Shown here: positions 59,768 to 64,000 of the stretch, one piece after another
Layout of the letters: every line of letters starts with the position of its first letter
Numbering within the stretch: the first letter of the stretch is position 1
Assembly (NCBI RefSeq): GCF_010729895.1
Contig: NZ_AP022612.1
Location: 5,456,001 to 5,520,000, forward strand
Length of the DNA: 64,000 nt
Origin: Mycolicibacterium confluentis
Lineage (GTDB): Bacteria; Actinomycetota; Actinomycetes; Mycobacteriales; Mycobacteriaceae
Reading direction: 5' to 3'
The notes under the pieces: model-generated
The model's input: the letters and a program-made list of their open reading frames with translations, nothing else
Database searches by the model: none
Told to the model about the DNA's origin: nothing
Position numbers and translations under genes: made by a program

Positions 59768-61237
59768 GTGGCGAGGTTCGGCAGGAGAGCGGCGCGGCAG
59801 CGCATGCGCAAGGCGACGCAGCAGGCGTTGTCGATTCCGGCCTTCCGGACCCCGGTGGACTGCACGCCATGGGTGTTGGGCGGGCTGTGGCCTGCGGAAC
59901 TCAACCAGGTGACGGCCGAAACAGCCACCGTGGCAACCTATCTCAAGAACGATCTGAACCGGATTGCGGACTCTGCCAACGACAGGCTGCGCGAACTCGC
60001 CGAAGCCGGACTGCCCGAACCGATTCGCCAGGCCGAGGAGGCCAGAGTCGTCAACGTGGCCCGCGCATTCGCTGTGCTCCGCGTCGAGTCGACCATCAGG
60101 CACCTTCGCAGGGAACCGGTGGGCTTCGTGCCGCCCCACTTGGGCCTGGGATCCGGGACGGAGGAACCGACCCTCGTGGTCACGGGCCAGCCGACCGGGG
60201 CGCCGAAACCCAGGCCGGTGCCTGAGGAACCGCCCACGGTCGTCACGGTGCCGAAATCCAGGCCGGTGCCTGAGGAACCCACCGTTGTTGAGATGACAGC
60301 ACCCGTTCCTCGGCCGGTGTTCGAGGAACCCACCGTTGTGGATGCGGCGACAATGCCCCATCCCCGGCCCGCCCCGCCAGTGCTCGAAGACATCACCGAC
60401 AGTGTCGTGATCGAGTCGACCATTGACGACCCGGACACCACCGGGTCCGTGGGCGTCCCCGAGATGCCGATAACGACACAGACACCGCCGTCGCCGCAGC
60501 CGTCACCACCGGCGCCGACGGCGGCGACTGCGCCGCCACCGATCTCGGTGAACGGCCACGAACCCACCTCGGTGGAATCGGCCGACCAGCGCCTGCGGCG
60601 ACTCCTGCAGTTCGTGGCCCGTCAGGAACCCGGACTGGGGTGGGTGGTGGCGGACCGCGCCGATGGCACCACGGTGCTGGCCACCGACCTCGCCTACGGG
60701 TGGGTGCCGTCCGGCATCGACCTGCCGGCGGGCGTCGAGGTGCTGCCGCCCGAACGGCGACGCGGCGGTCTGGCGAACATGGTGGGATCGGCAGAACGGA
60801 TCGTGACCTACCGGCCTGGTGATGCGTTCCCCAGGAACGCAGAGGAGGACGTCACGGCGCCGTCGAAGGACGCCCGCACTCTCATCGAGGTGGCCGATCT
60901 CGGCTGGCGATTGATCGAGGCCACTCAGTGGCGAGACGGTCTGCCCCGGATGACGCACACCATGGCCAAGGCCGGGGCCAGTGGCACCGGCGTGGTCGAC
61001 GCCGAGGTGGACGTTCTGCGGGTGCATGTGGACACCGCGCGTTACCAGGTGTTCGCCCAATACCCGGACGTCAACGACCGACTCCTGACCACCTGCCTGC
61101 TGCTTGCGGCCACCGAAGCGCTCGTCACCGGCGATCGGATCGCCGCGAACTATCACTTCGCCTGGTTCCTCGAACTCACGTCGTCGGGCGGGTCCGGTTG
61201 GCAGGTCACGGAGGGGACGTCGCGGACCTCCGGGTGA
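59768..61237 (+). CDS. DUF5632/DUF5631 protein (Rv3899c-like)
   Basis: 489 residues. An N-terminal helical domain (about 1-120) and a Pro/Glu/Val-rich linker (about 120-265) containing three near-repeats of RPVPEEP/RPVFEEP come first. Then come a DUF5632 block (about 278-345, GWVVADRADGTTVLATDLAY) and a DUF5631 block (about 360-480, VDAEVDVLRVHVDTARYQVF, NYHFAWFLEL). The domain pair is known from the ESX-2 locus of M. tuberculosis. Function unknown; exported fate inferred from context. Confidence 0.78.
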   Translation: MARFGRRAARQRMRKATQQALSIPAFRTPVDCTPWVLGGLWPAELNQVTAETATVATYLKNDLNRIADSANDRLRELAEAGLPEPIRQAEEARVVNVARAFAVLRVESTIRHLRREPVGFVPPHLGLGSGTEEPTLVVTGQPTGAPKPRPVPEEPPTVVTVPKSRPVPEEPTVVEMTAPVPRPVFEEPTVVDAATMPHPRPAPPVLEDITDSVVIESTIDDPDTTGSVGVPEMPITTQTPPSPQPSPPAPTAATAPPPISVNGHEPTSVESADQRLRRLLQFVARQEPGLGWVVADRADGTTVLATDLAYGWVPSGIDLPAGVEVLPPERRRGGLANMVGSAERIVTYRPGDAFPRNAEEDVTAPSKDARTLIEVADLGWRLIEATQWRDGLPRMTHTMAKAGASGTGVVDAEVDVLRVHVDTARYQVFAQYPDVNDRLLTTCLLLAATEALVTGDRIAANYHFAWFLELTSSGGSGWQVTEGTSRTSG

Positions 61238-61288
61238 GGTCGCCGGAATTTTGCTGATACCCGGCACAGCGGTAACCCGCGTCCTGAA

Positions 61289-61318
61289 TTGACGTTGCTG
61301 GTTTTGGCTGCACATAAT
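61289..61318 (+). promoter_or_regulatory. Promoter of the YbaB-like gene, leaderless
   Basis: TTGACG (61289-61294), 18 nt, CATAAT (61313-61318), near-consensus in both boxes; the GTG at 61326 follows 7 nt after the -10. Confidence 0.7.
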
Positions 61319-61325
61319 CACGATC

Positions 61326-61643
61326 GTGTCGGGGCCAGGGGGCGCGGAGGGACCAACCGACGACAAGGCCCTGGTTGAGGCGGTGCTGCGGGAACTCAGC
61401 GAAGCTGCCGACATGTGGGAAGCGCTGGTCGCCGAGGCTGAGCGGATCACTTTCACGGTGGACATGGGGGATATACATGCCGTTGCCAATGTGGACGGAA
61501 AGCTCGTGGAGCTGACGTTGCACCCGAAGATCACCGAGTACTCGCACGACGAGTTGGCCCAGCGGTTGAACGTCGCGTTCGCGGCCCTGCGCGACGAGGC
61601 TGTGGCGGACAACGCCACCCGCTATGGCGGCGGCCTGCGCTGA
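61326..61643 (+). CDS. YbaB/EbfC-fold protein
   Basis: 105 residues: a leading helix, then strands ITFTVDMGDIHAVANVDGKL and LVELTLHPKI, and a closing helix YSHDELAQRLNVAFAALRDE. This helix-sheet-helix arrangement is the YbaB/EbfC fold, used by nucleoid proteins and by many small ESX-locus proteins. Its exact job is unknown. Has its own strong promoter. Confidence 0.72.
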   Translation: MSGPGGAEGPTDDKALVEAVLRELSEAADMWEALVAEAERITFTVDMGDIHAVANVDGKLVELTLHPKITEYSHDELAQRLNVAFAALRDEAVADNATRYGGGLR

Positions 61644-61779
61644 TGGGCGCCCCGCGCAGGACAGTTGCGACCGGGAAATTGGTGTCATTGGCCGGTATTC
61701 GGCGCCCTTATGGTGAAAAAGCGGACCGACCGCATGTGAGCACAGCGTCTTTCGCCAGTCCGCCGAAAGGATCTCGACC

Positions 61780-63261
61780 GTGCCGCTGAACCTGTCCAAT
61801 CGAGATCAGAACTCGGGGCACCTGTTCTACAACCGCAGACTCAAGGCCGCCATCACACGATTCTCCGTGCGGATGAAGCACGACGACCGCAAACAGAGTG
61901 CAGCGGTGGCACTTTCGATCGTCTTCGTCCTGATCGGTGTCGGCTGGATGGCGCTGCTGCACGTGATCAAACCCGCCGGCCTGGTGGGTGACTCGAACAT
62001 CGTCGGCGACCGCGACACGGGCGCGGTGTACGCCAAGATCGACGGGCGTCTGTACCCGGCGCTGAACCTGACCTCAGCCCGACTCGCCACCGGCAGCAAC
62101 GCCAAGCCCGTCTGGGTCAAATCCAGCGAGATCCTGAAGTTCCCCACGGGACCACGAATCGGAATCCCCGGTGCCCCCGAGGATCTCGCGGTGACTACCG
62201 GAGCCGTCTCGGCGTGGTCGGTGTGCGACACCGCCCCGGCCCGGCGCACGGGGACGCCGCCGATCGTGACGGCCATCGCCGGACAGCTGTCGCGGGTGGG
62301 CCGCGCCGCGCCGATGGCGCCCGAGCAGGCGGTTCTCGCGACCCACGGCGACCAGACCTACGTGATCTGGGATGGACGGCGTTCGCGCATCGATCCGGCG
62401 GACCGGACGCTGACCTTCAACCTCGGACTCGACCCCGGCGAGACCTTCCCGATCAGGATGTCCAACGCGCTGTTCGATGCCCTGCCCGCAACGGAACCGC
62501 TGGTTGTTCCGGCGATCCCGGAACTCGGTTCCCGATCGCGATGGCTGCCGGACGCCGCGGTGGGGACAGTCCTGCAGAGTCAGGACGCCGCGGGCACCGT
62601 CAGCGGCTTCTATGTCCTGCTGCCGTCGGGAGTGCAGAAGGTCAGCGCGTTCGTCGCCGACCTGTTGCGCACCGCCGTCTCACAGTCCTCGGTCGCTCCG
62701 GTGCTGGTGTCGCCGAACAAACTCGTCGACATCCCCGACGTGGACGTGCTCAACGTGGGCTTCTACCCGAGCAGCAAGTTCCAGTTCGTCGACACCGAAG
62801 CCAATCCGACCACATGCGTCGTCTGGGAGAAGATGGCCACCGATCGTCAGGCCGCCGTCTCGGTGTTCAACGGGAGGGGTCTGCCCGTCTCGCCGAGCCA
62901 GGACAGCCGCCTGGTCCGACTGGTCCGCAACGACCGCCACCCAGATTCGGTGGAAGCCGACCAGACGTTGATCCTGCCCGGTGCGGCGAACTTCGTCGCG
63001 ACCACAAGCGGTGTGGTCACCGCCGACACCCGCGAGAGCCTGTACTGGATCTCACCGCAGGGTGTCCGTTACGGAATCAGTTGGGATGATTCGACTTTGA
63101 ATGCGGTCGGGCTCAATCCGGGGTTGGCGGTGCAGGCGCCGTGGCCCATCGTCCGGACGTTCGCCGCGGGACCACCGATCAGCCGATCGGATGCGCTGTT
63201 GGCCAGGGACACACTGCCGGGCGGCGGGACTGCGGCCCTGATTCCGGGCGCGGGAGGGTAG
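61780..63261 (+). CDS. eccB2: ESX-2 type VII secretion protein EccB
   Basis: 493 residues. A short cytosolic N-terminus (SNRDQNSGHLFYNRRLKAAI), one transmembrane helix (about 46-66, VALSIVFVLIGVGWMALLHV) and a large periplasmic repeat domain (GRLYPALNLTSARLATG, GIPGAPEDL, and Cys pair WSVCDTA / TTCVVWEK). EccB is a core part of the ESX membrane complex. The N-terminal NRDQNSGHLFYNRR is, from memory, that of EccB2 and unlike EccB1. GTG 61780; eccC follows after 3 nt. Confidence 0.93.
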   Translation: MPLNLSNRDQNSGHLFYNRRLKAAITRFSVRMKHDDRKQSAAVALSIVFVLIGVGWMALLHVIKPAGLVGDSNIVGDRDTGAVYAKIDGRLYPALNLTSARLATGSNAKPVWVKSSEILKFPTGPRIGIPGAPEDLAVTTGAVSAWSVCDTAPARRTGTPPIVTAIAGQLSRVGRAAPMAPEQAVLATHGDQTYVIWDGRRSRIDPADRTLTFNLGLDPGETFPIRMSNALFDALPATEPLVVPAIPELGSRSRWLPDAAVGTVLQSQDAAGTVSGFYVLLPSGVQKVSAFVADLLRTAVSQSSVAPVLVSPNKLVDIPDVDVLNVGFYPSSKFQFVDTEANPTTCVVWEKMATDRQAAVSVFNGRGLPVSPSQDSRLVRLVRNDRHPDSVEADQTLILPGAANFVATTSGVVTADTRESLYWISPQGVRYGISWDDSTLNAVGLNPGLAVQAPWPIVRTFAAGPPISRSDALLARDTLPGGGTAALIPGAGG

Positions 63262-63264
63262 CCG

Positions 63265-64000
63265 ATGTCCAAGAGAGGCTTTGTTCGCGGACCGCGCAAG
63301 ACGGTCCAGGTCGTGCCTCCGGCGCGCGTCGCCGTTGCGCCGCCGTTGGCGCTGCCCGAGCGCGAACCGCGGAACATCCTGCTGATGATCGCGATTCCGG
63401 CGCTGTTGGTGGGCATTCTCGGCACACTCGTGGTGATGTACGCGTCGGGCGCCCGGTCGATGCAGTCCGGGTTCTTCCCGATGATCGGCCTGATCGGCTT
63501 CGCGGCGATGATGTTCAGCGGGCGATTCGGCCGGTCCCGCAAGATGTCGTGGGGCGAGCAGGAGAAGCAGCGCAGGGTGTACCTGCGCCAGTTGGACGAG
63601 GATCGCGACGAGATCCAGCGCGCGGCGCAGGAGCACCGACGCAGTCAACTGTTCGTGCATGGTGATCCGCAGTGTCTGGACACCGTGATCGGTGGTCCCC
63701 GGATGTGGGAGCGGCGCCCCAGTGACGTCGCCTTCCTCGACGTCCGACTCGGCATCGGAATCCAACAGACCAGCGAATCCGCGGTCTCACTGCAGTGGCC
63801 CGAGGTCCCCATCGGCGAGGAACTGGAACCCGTGACGGGACGCGCTCTGCGCGACTTCATCCTGGAGCAGAGCCGAATCCGCGGTATCGGCAAGGTCGTC
63901 AGCCTGCGCTCGCGGCCCGGATTCAGTTTCGCCGGCGACGATATGACGGAACTGCGCAGCCTGATGCGGTCGGTGTTGTGTTCACTGGCCGTCTATCACA
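63265..64000 (+). CDS. eccC2: ESX-2 secretion ATPase EccC, 5' part
   Basis: The first 245 residues, cut by the window edge: a basic start (MSKRGFVRGPRKTVQVVPPA), two transmembrane helices (about 44-62, IPALLVGILGTLVV, and about 73-90, MIGLIGFAAMMF), then the beginning of the cytosolic stalk (EQEKQRRVYLRQLDEDRDEI, WERRPSDVAFLDVRLGIG). The FtsK-like ATPase domains lie beyond the window. EccC drives and selects ESX substrates. Confidence 0.92.
   Translation, partial: MSKRGFVRGPRKTVQVVPPARVAVAPPLALPEREPRNILLMIAIPALLVGILGTLVVMYASGARSMQSGFFPMIGLIGFAAMMFSGRFGRSRKMSWGEQEKQRRVYLRQLDEDRDEIQRAAQEHRRSQLFVHGDPQCLDTVIGGPRMWERRPSDVAFLDVRLGIGIQQTSESAVSLQWPEVPIGEELEPVTGRALRDFILEQSRIRGIGKVVSLRSRPGFSFAGDDMTELRSLMRSVLCSLAVYH

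Noticed and set aside
61688..61714. TTGGCC / TATGGT as an eccB2 promoter
   Set aside because: The spacer is only 15 nt and the eccB2 start is about 65 nt further on; not convincing beside the other promoters of the locus.

Overview
The window is high-GC DNA with many GTG starts and densely overlapping genes. Its gene order is the replication-origin region of a Mycobacterium, most likely a rapid grower (Mycolicibacterium): mutT4, mviN, sigM, trxBC, cwlM, parBA, rsmG, khpB, yidCD, rnpA, rpmH, dnaA, oriC, dnaN, recF, dciA, gyrBA, tRNA-Ile and tRNA-Ala, cwsA, ppiA, crgA, trpG, pknBA, pbpA, rodA, pstP, fhaBA. A 6-phosphogluconate dehydrogenase gene between dnaN and recF fits a rapid grower. Family assignments come from recognising proteins and motifs; no database search was possible.

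Layout. 1-9.5 kb: the 5' tip of pcnA (minus), mutT4, a membrane protein, the MurJ-pseudokinase fusion MviN, sigM with a shortened anti-sigma gene, and trxB-trxC behind a SigH-type promoter. 9.6-10.8 kb: cwlM. 10.9-17.1 kb: a minus-strand run of overlapping genes from rpmH back to parB, with two perfect parS sites lying in coding sequence. 17.1-19.7 kb: the rpmH/dnaA spacer with facing promoters and a DnaA-box triplet, dnaA, then oriC. 19.7-29.2 kb: dnaN, gnd, recF, dciA, gyrB and gyrA, with gyrB and gyrA separated by two decayed MinD-like ATPase fragments. 29.2-34.2 kb: small membrane and division genes and tRNAs. 34.1-44.0 kb: the minus-strand phospho-signalling and cell-elongation operon fhaA-fhaB-pstP-rodA-pbpA-pknA-pknB. 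A 48-bp tandem repeat that stays in frame as a mini-ORF lies between pbpA and pknA. 44.2-55.6 kb: an accessory stretch with tRNA-Leu, a thioesterase, a GAF-SpoIIE phosphatase overlapping a CarH-like B12-binding protein, a broken SRPBCC gene, a fatty acyl-AMP ligase, a PknH-type kinase, sseB, an EVE protein, a phosphotransferase and an XRE regulator. 55.7-64 kb: whiB followed by an ESX-2-type secretion locus running off the right edge in eccC.

How it works together. MviN, CwlM, CwsA, CrgA, RodA, PbpA, PknA, PknB, PstP, FhaA and FhaB form the known mycobacterial network that couples Ser/Thr phosphorylation to peptidoglycan synthesis; the phosphorylated residues known in CwlM, PknA and PknB are conserved here. 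DnaA, oriC, DnaN, DciA, gyrase, ParA, ParB and parS handle replication and segregation. The most novel-looking pieces are the putative B12/light-responsive PP2C pair (45.4-47.8 kb), the repeat mini-ORF that bridges pbpA and pknA, the remnants between gyrB and gyrA, the anti-sigma-M protein without its sigma-binding domain, and an ESX-2 locus with several internal, apparently leaderless promoters and a WhiB protein with non-standard cysteine spacing.
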